Assembly (NCBI GenBank): GCA_030743915.1
Contig: JASLRP010000061.1
Coordinates: 1 to 7,233 of the forward strand
DNA from: SAR202 cluster bacterium
Lineage (GTDB): Bacteria > Chloroflexota > Dehalococcoidia > Lucifugimonadales > UBA1123
DNA length: 7,233 nucleotides
Direction: 5' to 3'
In this document: piece by piece, positions 1 to 6,518 of the stretch
How positions within the stretch are numbered: the first letter of the stretch is position 1
How the letters are laid out: every line of letters begins with the position of its first letter
The notes under the pieces: model-generated
The model's input: the letters and a program-made list of their open reading frames with translations, nothing else
The model's database searches: none
Told to the model about the DNA's origin: nothing
Made by a program: the position numbers and the translations under genes

Positions 1-598
1 TGTTGCGCACGCTGCGGATGCCAACCTGGGTCAGACTTTCGACGTGGTCCATGTGATATATGTGACGGAAAGCGTGGGTATTTGTGTACTCGAAGCCGTG
101 GACGAAGGGCGAGTAGTCTATGTGAGCGTCGAAATGCACGACGTGAAGGGGTTTACTGAACGCTCTCACCACCGGAAACGTAACGGCATGGTCGCCGCCA
201 ATCACGACGGGCAAGGCGTCCTTGTCCAATATCATGCGCGTGAGATTGGTGATGTTCTCAAAGGTGCCTTCGACGTTGGTGATCAGAACGTCGGCGTCAC
301 CGACATCCACGATGCGATCATTGGCAAGCTCATATTCCAGATACACTTTGTTGGCGTCGTGATCGAAGTAACCCGAATTGCCGAAGCGAAGAGAGTGCTC
401 TCGAATCGACCGAGACCCGAAACGCGAGCCTGGCGCAAAGGGCGAGCCTTCATCAGTCGGCGCTCCCATCACAGCGATATCTGCATCCAGCGTGTCAAGG
501 TCTTGGCACACCGGAGTCCGAAGAAAGGAGACCAACCCGGCGAATCCATAGGTCGATTTGCCCCGGTTGGTAGGATGTTGTTGTCCTGATTGAGTCAT
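1..598 (-). CDS. Agmatinase/ureohydrolase-family protein (3' end outside window)
   Basis: This is a metal-dependent C-N hydrolase of the arginase/agmatinase fold. Family members release urea (or formamide) from guanidino compounds such as agmatine, giving putrescine. The 199 visible residues are the N-terminal part; family members usually have about 300-350, so roughly the last third or more lies beyond the left edge. Visible motifs are the opening strand D-I-A-V-M-G-A-P with S-R-F-G-S-R-S-I-R-E (about 40-67), GGDHAVTFP (134-142, first metal-ligand His137) and HFDAHIDYSPF (155-165, ligands Asp157, His159, Asp161), followed by NTHAFRH near 173-179, where relatives have the conserved His loop. 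The second Asp-x-Asp ligand pair is not visible. The ATG at 598 follows AAGGAAA at 605-611 with a 6-base spacer. The gene lies 33 bases downstream of the acetyltransferase on the same strand, so they probably share a transcript. Fold assignment is firm. The substrate could be agmatine, guanidinobutyrate or another guanidine compound. Confidence 0.87.
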   Translation of the reverse strand, partial: MTQSGQQHPTNRGKSTYGFAGLVSFLRTPVCQDLDTLDADIAVMGAPTDEGSPFAPGSRFGSRSIREHSLRFGNSGYFDHDANKVYLEYELANDRIVDVGDADVLITNVEGTFENITNLTRMILDKDALPVVIGGDHAVTFPVVRAFSKPLHVVHFDAHIDYSPFVHGFEYTNTHAFRHIYHMDHVESLTQVGIRSVRN

Positions 599-631
599 AT
601 TGTGTTTCCTTCATTCGTTATGGGGCGAGCT

Positions 632-1075
632 TCACAGTTTCATCTTCGCCAGAATTTCGCCGCCTTCAATATCGCCGGTAGGCTCAAATCCGAATCGACG
701 ATAGAAACCGGCAGGGCCGCCTTCCCCACCGTGATAGCTGACATACAGCTCTTCGGCATTGGAGCGGGTGCGCACATGGTCAATAAGCAACTCCATCGCT
801 CGCCTGCCGTAATCGGACTTTTGATACCGAGCGTCGATCATGAACCTCCAGAGGAAGTATTCGGCCTTCTCTGGAATGTCTGAAATCATCAGAAACCCCA
901 CCGGGGTATCGCCAGCGTAGATTCCTCGGAACCACGCGTCCTCGGCGAAATACGCTTCGGCGATTGACCAGGCATTGGGCGCGACAAGCTGTTCCTGATC
1001 AGGTCGGACTTTGAGAGACAAGATTTCTCTGAAGGTCGCCCTTGTGATCTCGCGAAGTGTCACGTTCGAATCCAT
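632..1075 (-). CDS. GNAT-family N-acetyltransferase, polyamine-acetylase-like
   Basis: A 147-residue GNAT-fold enzyme expected to transfer an acetyl group from acetyl-CoA to an amine in the cytoplasm. The whole chain resembles the BltD/PaiA spermidine/diamine acetyltransferase group: an N-terminal R-E-I-T-x-x-x-x-R-E-I-L-x-L-K-V helix, then N-A-W-S-I-A-E-A, the strand PVGFLMI, the core WRFMIDARYQ, and the C-terminal GFYRRFGFEPTG that is typical of the fold. The start chosen is the ATG at 1075, because AAGGAGGT sits just upstream at 1079-1086. An in-frame extension back to 1216 would run through the divergent promoter and add residues with no family character. One oddity: the acetyl-CoA loop, usually Q/R-x-x-G-x-G/A, reads Q-K-S-D-Y-G, with Asp in place of the first Gly. 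It is the first gene of a probable two-gene operon with the agmatinase-like gene, which supports an amine substrate but does not prove one. Confidence 0.85.
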   Translation of the reverse strand: MDSNVTLREITRATFREILSLKVRPDQEQLVAPNAWSIAEAYFAEDAWFRGIYAGDTPVGFLMISDIPEKAEYFLWRFMIDARYQKSDYGRRAMELLIDHVRTRSNAEELYVSYHGGEGGPAGFYRRFGFEPTGDIEGGEILAKMKL

Positions 1076-1078
1076 CGG

Positions 1079-1086
1079 ACCTCCTT
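1079..1086 (-). promoter_or_regulatory. Strong ribosome binding site of the GNAT gene
   Basis: Read on the minus strand the site is AAGGAGGT, an extended match to the 16S rRNA anti-Shine-Dalgarno sequence, 3 bases before the ATG at 1075. The spacing is short but workable. The site decides the start against the longer in-frame ATGs upstream. Confidence 0.75.
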
Positions 1087-1097
1087 CAATGAAGACA

Positions 1098-1126
1098 TTG
1101 CCAATATTCCAGGCAAGACACGCCTG
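1098..1126. promoter_or_regulatory. Overlapping inverted repeats upstream of the GNAT gene
   Basis: Two inverted repeats share bases here. One is TTGCC (1098-1102) with GGCAA (1112-1116), with the palindrome AATATT between the arms. The other is CAGGC (1110-1114) with GCCTG (1122-1126), around a 7-base loop. They overlap, so as RNA they would be mutually exclusive hairpins; as DNA they could be an operator. A weak minus-strand promoter can be drawn over them: -35 TTGCAG at 1129-1124, 17-base gap, -10 TATTGG at 1106-1101. The repeats are directly visible; the function is inference, and arms this short can arise by chance. Confidence 0.25.
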
Positions 1127-1173
1127 CAATGCGGAATTCTGATTCGCTGTTGATCTCTTCCTGGAAAATTGCT

Positions 1174-1203
1174 CCGACATATCGGCGTTTCGTAGTATAT
1201 ACT
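1174..1203 (+). promoter_or_regulatory. Promoter of the ABC operon, -10 inside a palindrome
   Basis: The -10 box TATACT at 1198-1203 matches TATAAT at five of six bases. An 18-base gap separates it from CCGACA at 1174-1179, which matches TTGACA at four of six. Transcription would begin about 7 bases after the -10 box, at position 1210, the A of the first gene's ATG. The -10 lies in a perfect 10-bp palindrome AGTATATACT (1194-1203), so a dimeric repressor bound there would block the polymerase. This is a prediction from sequence alone. Confidence 0.5.
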
Positions 1204-1209
1204 TTTTGC

Positions 1210-2112
1210 ATGGCATCGTTATTACAGGCCCAGAACCTGACCAAAGCTTACGGCGATACCCTCGCCCTTAACTCGGTGAATTTCACAGTTGAAGAAGGAA
1301 TCACCGGGTTATTAGGACCCAACGGAGCAGGCAAAAGCACCGCCATCAAGCTGTTCCTGGGACTGTTGGCCCCCACAAACGGGACAGCCGAGGTCATGGG
1401 CGAAAAGCCCTATGAAACAATCGAAATCCGAAGTCGGCTCGGCTACATGCCTGAGCACGACTGCCTGCCCACAGCAATCAACGCCTCTGAGTTCCTGACT
1501 CACATGGCCCAGGTCTCAGGATTACCCCCAGCCTTCGCCCGGACCCGCGCAGCGGATATCCTGCGGCACGTAGGGTTGGACGAGGAGCGTTACCGTTCCA
1601 TCGGCGAGTATTCCACAGGCATGTTGCAGCGGGTAAAGCTGGCACAGGCGCTGGTTCACGACCCCATAATCGTCCTTCTAGACGAGCCGACGGCGGGTCT
1701 CGACCCGGCAGGGCGTGAGGAGATGCTGGCCCTCGTGCGTCGAACTGGTCAAGAATTCGGGATCAGCATCATGCTGTCAACACACTTGATGGGTGATGTG
1801 GAATCCACCTGTGATCGAATTGTCGTTCTTGAGAACGGACAGGTGGCCGAGTCCGGGGACGTGTCCGGTTTCACCCAGGAAACCGAAACAGTTTACATCG
1901 ACGTTGACGACCATCTCGAAGAGCTTATCTCAGCCCTCAAATCGAAGGGTTTGCAACCGACTATGGATGGCGTTTCCGTGGCGGTCCAGGAAGTGGGCGA
2001 CGGGGAATACGACGCCATTCGCGATGCTCTGGTCGAGGCAGACGCCCGCCTGCGCCGACTGGGTCCGCGTCAACACCGACTTACTGAAATCTTCCACAAC
2101 GATAGATCATGA
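1210..2112 (+). CDS. ABC transporter ATP-binding protein 1 (NosF/DrrA-like)
   Basis: A 300-residue cytoplasmic ATPase subunit that powers a two-part ABC transporter. All motifs are present and intact: Walker A GPNGAGKST (36-44), a Q-loop region GYMPEHD (78-84) with Glu where many ABC proteins have Gln, signature YSTGMLQRVKLAQAL (134-148), Walker B IIVLLDEP (153-160), D-loop AGLD (162-165) and the switch His in STH (190-192). About 85 residues follow the ATPase core (from about 215), as often seen in exporter subunits of this class. The start is taken as ATG 1210. It has no Shine-Dalgarno sequence, but the predicted transcript starts on it, so it is probably leaderless. An in-frame ATG at 1129 also lacks a ribosome site and would add residues without homology. 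The TGA overlaps the permease start (ATGA, 2109-2112). The drug, lipid or metal cargo cannot be told from this subunit. Confidence 0.93.
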   Translation: MASLLQAQNLTKAYGDTLALNSVNFTVEEGITGLLGPNGAGKSTAIKLFLGLLAPTNGTAEVMGEKPYETIEIRSRLGYMPEHDCLPTAINASEFLTHMAQVSGLPPAFARTRAADILRHVGLDEERYRSIGEYSTGMLQRVKLAQALVHDPIIVLLDEPTAGLDPAGREEMLALVRRTGQEFGISIMLSTHLMGDVESTCDRIVVLENGQVAESGDVSGFTQETETVYIDVDDHLEELISALKSKGLQPTMDGVSVAVQEVGDGEYDAIRDALVEADARLRRLGPRQHRLTEIFHNDRS

Positions 2113-3052
2113 CTGCTCCCGAAGGACAACTATTCGATCTGGGTTACCAGAGCTATGATGGGCCACGCGAAGGCCGCATGCGGTCCCGCAAAGCGCTGTT
2201 CACCAATGGAATTCGAACTGCATTCGGTATGGGCCGAGGAACTGGTTCCAAAGTTCTTGCCATAGCGTTTTTCATTATCGTGATGACCCCAGCGGTAATC
2301 TTGGCCCTCGTCGCGGCCACCATCGACCAGTTGGGAGTGGGGTCGCCGGAAATACCCGGCCATGCGGACTACTACCAGATCGTATCGCTTATTCTGCTAC
2401 TGTTCTCCGCCGTGATCGCGCCTGACCTGCTATGCACCGACCGTAGAAACGGCGTAATCAGCTTGTACCTCGTCAGGCCACTGTCGTCAACAGATTATGT
2501 CGTTGGTCGCTGGTTGGCGTTCTTCGTAGTGTCCCTGTTGTTCATATACGCGGGACAGGTCGTGCTTGGTGTAGGTTTGATCCTGGGAGCGCCGGAGCCG
2601 TGGGAATACTTGAAGGACAACTGGTTGGACATTCCTCGATTCCTGGGCGCCGGAGTCATTATCGCGATTCTGACCACAACCATCCCTCTAGCCGTGGCCT
2701 CATTCACGACAAGACGAGCATATGCGACTGCGTTCGTTATCGGATTCTTCGTCCTCAGTCTCGCCGTGGGCAACATTTTAGTGGAGTGTCCAGAGGAAAG
2801 GGAAGTCGAAGGCCCGCCGGTCAATATTGAGAATTGCGAACCTCTGCTCGGCGATTACGCCAAATGGGCCGGTCTCATCTCTGTCAGTGAAGTGCCCATA
2901 CACCTCAGCGACATGATATTTGACAAAGAAAACAACGAACAGCTTGCCCAGCAGGTCGCTTTGTTGAACCCAACGTTTCCCATCTTGTGGTACATCCTCC
3001 TGATTGTCGCCCCGGGACTTTTGATGTGGCAGAAATACAAGAGGTTGTCAGC

Positions 3053-3056
<4 letters not shown>
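2109..3056 (+). CDS. ABC-2-type transporter permease 1
   Basis: A 315-residue integral membrane protein expected to form the channel half partnering ATPase 1. The N-terminus has the signature L-F-D-L-G-Y-Q-S-Y-D-G-P-R-x-G-R (8-23), which I recognise from ABC-2 permeases of Actinobacteria and Chloroflexota. Six hydrophobic segments are visible, near 49-71, 89-107, 135-160, 178-200, 204-226 and 290-308. The cytoplasmic stretch C-T-D-R-R-N-G-V-I-S-L-Y-L-V-R-P (109-124) is the family's usual element before the third segment. A polar loop of about 60 residues separates the last two segments. It contains Cys227 and Cys243 and is acidic, so it may lie outside the membrane and hold a disulfide. The start ATG overlaps the stop of ATPase 1 by 4 bases, indicating translational coupling. 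The C-terminus ends in K-Y-K-R-L-S-A, a basic tail consistent with a cytoplasmic end. Confidence 0.88.
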
Positions 3057-3982
<926 letters not shown>

Positions 3983-4708
3983 ATGTTCACACTGCTGACA
4001 CTCTCGATGAAACAGTTGGGCGGCAGATGGCGCGTCGCATTGACGGTTTTATTGGCCCTATTGCCTATCGCCCTCGCTGTGATCGTGGTGATCGCCGAAT
4101 CCGACGATGAATCATTCCACTCCGACTTCATCAACATCCTTTTGGATGGCCTGTTGGTCGGCGGCATATTGCCGATCGTGACGATGGCGATGTCCACCGC
4201 CGCATTCGGCAACGAATTGGAAGACAAAACCCTGAGTTACGTCGTCCTCAAGCCTATACCCAGGTGGCATATCGCGGTCCCCAAGTTGTTGGCATCAATC
4301 GTCATCGCAGGCCCGTTGATTATCGGCAGCGGAGCCATCGCTGCATGGATTGGCCTGGGGTCCGACCCGAAAATTGCGGCGGCCGTGGGGCTGGCCCTGT
4401 TCGCAGGCGTTACAACATATGCCTCCATTTTCACCTGGGCAGGCCTGATGACCACACGAGCGCTCGCCTTCGCCATAATCTACGTATTTCTTTGGGAAGG
4501 ACTGATAAGCTCGTTCATCAACGGTGTAGACTATCTGAGCGTCCGAGGGTACACTCTGGCGATAATGCACGGCATCGACAAAGACGGTCTGGGAGAGTTG
4601 GGAGTCCGCGTGATCGAGTTCCCTGCCGCAGTCACCGGAGCCGCAGTGGTATCAGTGGTTTTCTTCCTTCTGACAGTCCGCCGGCTGCGGGTCATGGATG
4701 TTCCTTGA
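3983..4708 (+). CDS. ABC-2-type transporter permease 2
   Basis: A 241-residue membrane protein, the presumed partner of ATPase 2. Six hydrophobic segments can be drawn near 18-38, 53-75, 102-124, 131-155, 160-178 and 213-232. The element G-N-E-L-E-D-K-T-L-S-Y-V-V-L-K-P-I-P-R-W (76-95) is the conserved cytoplasmic stretch of NosY-type permeases and matches the corresponding element of permease 1 (residues 109-124). It is about 75 residues shorter than permease 1, lacking its long N-terminal lead and its large loop. The ATG directly abuts the TAG of ATPase 2, and GGAG at 3973-3976 gives a 6-base spacer inside the upstream gene, so translation is probably coupled. Family assignment is firm; the substrate is unknown. 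Confidence 0.87.
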   Translation: MFTLLTLSMKQLGGRWRVALTVLLALLPIALAVIVVIAESDDESFHSDFINILLDGLLVGGILPIVTMAMSTAAFGNELEDKTLSYVVLKPIPRWHIAVPKLLASIVIAGPLIIGSGAIAAWIGLGSDPKIAAAVGLALFAGVTTYASIFTWAGLMTTRALAFAIIYVFLWEGLISSFINGVDYLSVRGYTLAIMHGIDKDGLGELGVRVIEFPAAVTGAAVVSVVFFLLTVRRLRVMDVP

Positions 4709-4739
4709 TCGAAGTCGCGGTTCTCATATCCTACACCTC

Positions 4740-4743
4740 GGAG
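4740..4743 (+). promoter_or_regulatory. Ribosome binding site deciding the hydrolase start
   Basis: GGAG lies 8 bases before the ATG at 4752. It favours this start over an in-frame ATG at 4698, which overlaps the end of permease 2 and would add 18 residues that align with nothing in the alpha/beta hydrolase fold. Confidence 0.65.
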
Positions 4744-4751
4744 CCACGAAC

Positions 4752-5618
4752 ATGACCAATTCTTCTCCATCGCCTGCTGAAAAATGGGCCGACCTTGGTG
4801 ATCTGAGCATGCGCTATCTGGACTGGGGAGGCGACGGGACTCCGGTCCTCGCGCTCCACGGCCTGGCATCGTGCGCTCACTGGTACGATCTGGTGGCGCC
4901 GGAACTGGCGAAGAATCACAGGGTTATCGCTCCCGACCAGCGGGGCCACGGCCAGACCACCCAGGCTCCAACCGGCTACGATTGGCCGACGCTGGCCGCC
5001 GATGTCGCGAGCTTGATGTCCCATCTCGACATCGACAAGTTCTCTGTTCTGGGCCATTCGTGGGGCGGCAACGTGGCGATAAATCTCGCCGCAGATTACC
5101 CGAACCAGGTCTCTTCACTCGTGATGATCGACGGTCGATTCTTCGGCGCCCGTCTGCGCAGCGCCACCACCTGGGAGGAGTTCCAAAAACGCCAACCCCG
5201 CGACGTGTCGGGCACCCGAGAGCAGTTCCTGGACCGAATCAAGGGGCAGCTGCGGATATGCTGGAACGAGGATATTGAGCGGATTGTCCAGACGATGGTC
5301 TGGGAAGATGAAAACGGCCAGATCAACGACATCCTGACTCCGGACAACCACGATCAGGTCATGCACGCCATGTGGCACGACCCGGCTTCCGGGACTTGGC
5401 CGCGGATCGAAAGCCCCACACTCATCGTGGCGGCAGGCCCAACACCCGACCGCATTGGGAGCGAATTTGCCCTGCGCAAGCAGGAGATGGTGAAGATGGC
5501 CTCTCAGGAGATCAAAAACAGCCAGGTCCATTGGGTGCCCGAGACCATACATGACATCGGTTATCACAAACCCGTCGAGCTTGTCGAGACCATCTCGGAT
5601 TTCCTAGCAAAACAGTAA
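4752..5618 (+). CDS. Alpha/beta hydrolase
   Basis: A 288-residue serine hydrolase of the alpha/beta fold with no signal peptide, so presumably cytoplasmic. The order of elements is canonical: oxyanion-hole strand PVLALHGL (31-38), APDQRGHG (60-67), nucleophile elbow GHSWGG (101-106, catalytic Ser103), strand LVMIDG (123-128), a lid of mostly helical character (about 130-215), strand PTLIVAAG (222-229) followed by the candidate catalytic acid Asp233, and the catalytic His268 in ETIHDIG. Asp127 is an alternative acid position. Family members include esterases, epoxide hydrolases, haloalkane dehalogenases and C-C bond hydrolases; the motifs here do not choose among them. It follows the four ABC genes after 43 bases with no visible terminator, so co-transcription is likely. 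It is 21 bases from the converging cupin operon. Confidence 0.88.
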   Translation: MTNSSPSPAEKWADLGDLSMRYLDWGGDGTPVLALHGLASCAHWYDLVAPELAKNHRVIAPDQRGHGQTTQAPTGYDWPTLAADVASLMSHLDIDKFSVLGHSWGGNVAINLAADYPNQVSSLVMIDGRFFGARLRSATTWEEFQKRQPRDVSGTREQFLDRIKGQLRICWNEDIERIVQTMVWEDENGQINDILTPDNHDQVMHAMWHDPASGTWPRIESPTLIVAAGPTPDRIGSEFALRKQEMVKMASQEIKNSQVHWVPETIHDIGYHKPVELVETISDFLAKQ

Positions 5619-5639
5619 TCCGCCCTGAGACGGAAGACA

Positions 5640-5978
5640 CTAATCCGCCAGTGGAATTGATGCCGTTATGCGTGGAACATTGCCCACGGCCCTGGTAGTG
5701 TGGCCTCGTCCCGTCAGGTCTTCAGCTAGCGTGACATGTCCGGGACCAAACTTGTACACCGTCCCGTCACCGAGCCCGATCTCGCCTTCGCCCTGAACTG
5801 TGATGACGTACTGGCGTCGAGGGGCGTGGTGCCAATCTGAGAAATGCCCTGGCTGGTACTCTCTGAAAACGATTCCTGTGACTGAATGCAGTTCAGCAAG
5901 GCTCGGATGAGACTCCAGGTCCATCTCTTCGATGTGAGTCTCCCCGTCATCTCCAGTATATAGTCGCATGAAACCCAT
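5640..5978 (-). CDS. Small cupin-fold protein A
   Basis: A 112-residue single-domain cupin (small beta-barrel), function unknown. The N-terminal motif R-L-Y-T-G-D-D-G-E-T-H (5-15) precedes the barrel and is shared with the two cupins upstream. The first cupin motif is W-H-H-A-P-R-R-Q-Y-V-I-T (49-60), with QGEGEIG after it. The second is F-G-P-G-H-V-T-L-A-E-D-L-T-G-R-G-H-T-T (77-95). In the canonical H-x-H-(3-4)-E...H scheme the likely metal residues would be His50, His51, Gln56 (in place of Glu) and His93. The start is ATG 5978, preceded by GGAGG at 5987-5991 with an 8-base gap; the longer in-frame start at 6125 lacks support. It is about 79% identical to cupin B (88 of 112 positions by eye) and clearly its duplicate. 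It is the last gene of the operon. Confidence 0.87.
   Translation of the reverse strand: MGFMRLYTGDDGETHIEEMDLESHPSLAELHSVTGIVFREYQPGHFSDWHHAPRRQYVITVQGEGEIGLGDGTVYKFGPGHVTLAEDLTGRGHTTRAVGNVPRITASIPLAD
5903..5930. repeat. 28-base exact repeat, copy in cupin A
   Basis: This stretch is identical to 6401-6428 in cupin B, in the same orientation and at the same codon position (encoding about residues 17-25, around DLESHP). It is the longest identical run I found between the duplicated genes; the surrounding sequence differs mostly at third codon positions. Confidence 0.85.
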
Positions 5979-6050
5979 GTGCCTCTCCTCCGTGTTATCG
6001 CAACTTTGAATCTCGGGCGTCTGCCTTCCAGCGCGGGGATCGAACAACTC

Positions 6051-6077
6051 CAACAATATGTAGCGTTGAGATTGTTG
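6051..6077. promoter_or_regulatory. Inverted repeat between cupins A and B
   Basis: CAACAAT (6051-6057) and ATTGTTG (6071-6077) are perfect 7-base arms around a 13-base loop. They sit in the 159-base gap between the two duplicated cupins, the largest gap in the window. No T-run follows on the minus strand, so it does not look like an intrinsic terminator. It could be an operator, an mRNA processing hairpin or chance. Confidence 0.25.
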
Positions 6078-6137
6078 TCTGGCGGATTCATACTCCTTGC
6101 CGATGCTCAAAGAACAGCGGTTCATCGCCTCGTGAGT

Positions 6138-6476
6138 TCAGTCCTCCAGAGGCACCCATGCGACGATGCGTGTCACATCGCCAGTAACGCGGGTCGTATG
6201 ACCCCTGCCAGTCAGGTCCTCTGCCAGCGTGACGTGTCCAGGACCGAACTTGTAGATCGTGCCATCTCCCAGACCGATCTCGCCCTGGCCCTGAAGCGTA
6301 ATGACATACTGACGTTGGGGGGCGTGGTGCCAGTCCACAAAATTCCCCGGCTCTGACTGTCGAAACACGATGCCTTTGGCGGCATGAAGTTCGGCCAAAT
6401 TCGGATGAGACTCCAGGTCCATCTCTTCAATGTGAGACTCGCCGTCATCCCCACTGTAAATTCTCATGAAACCCAT
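6138..6476 (-). CDS. Small cupin-fold protein B
   Basis: A 112-residue cupin and the close paralog of cupin A, function unknown. Motifs are R-I-Y-S-G-D-D-G-E-S-H (5-15), W-H-H-A-P-Q-R-Q-Y-V-I-T (49-60) and F-G-P-G-H-V-T-L-A-E-D-L-T-G-R-G-H-T-T (77-95), with candidate metal residues His50, His51, Gln56 and His93. The start is ATG 6476; GAGGAGAG at 6481-6488 is its ribosome site, and this leader resembles that of cupin A, so the duplication took in the translation start region. Differences from cupin A gather at about residues 32-47 and in the last 15 residues, while the barrel motifs hardly differ. That pattern suggests both copies are kept by selection and may differ in ligand or partner. It lies 42 bases after cupin C on the same strand. 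Confidence 0.87.
   Translation of the reverse strand: MGFMRIYSGDDGESHIEEMDLESHPNLAELHAAKGIVFRQSEPGNFVDWHHAPQRQYVITLQGQGEIGLGDGTIYKFGPGHVTLAEDLTGRGHTTRVTGDVTRIVAWVPLED
6401..6428. repeat. 28-base exact repeat, copy in cupin B
   Basis: Identical to 5903-5930 in cupin A, same orientation and frame. It may mark recent duplication, local gene conversion or constraint on the D-L-E-S-H-P segment. Confidence 0.85.
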
Positions 6477-6518
6477 GTAGCTCTCCTCGGCGCCGTCACG
6501 GTTCGGTATATCTGATAT

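Noticed and set aside
44..589. Open frame of 181 codons on the plus strand
   Set aside because: It lies opposite the agmatinase-like gene, whose minus-strand translation shows clear family motifs; the plus-strand protein has no recognisable feature.
1129..1209. Longer N-terminus of ATPase 1 from the ATG at 1129
   Set aside because: It has no ribosome site, reads through the predicted promoter and adds 27 residues before the usual beginning of an ABC domain.
5619..5639. Possible terminator between the convergent hydrolase and cupin A genes
   Set aside because: Only a 4-bp stem (TCCG/CGGA) can be drawn and no T-run follows on either strand.
5642..6088. Ten-base inverted repeat AATCCGCCAG / CTGGCGGATT on either side of cupin A, suggesting a mobile cassette
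   Set aside because: Ten-base inverted matches are expected many times by chance in 7 kb; there is no transposase and no target-site duplication. A 9-base direct repeat TAATCCGCC at 5616 and 5641 was dismissed for the same reason.
5979..6125. N-terminal extension of cupin A by about 49 residues
   Set aside because: The two other cupins start at the equivalent of 5978 and a strong ribosome site precedes that ATG; the extension has no similarity to anything in the array.
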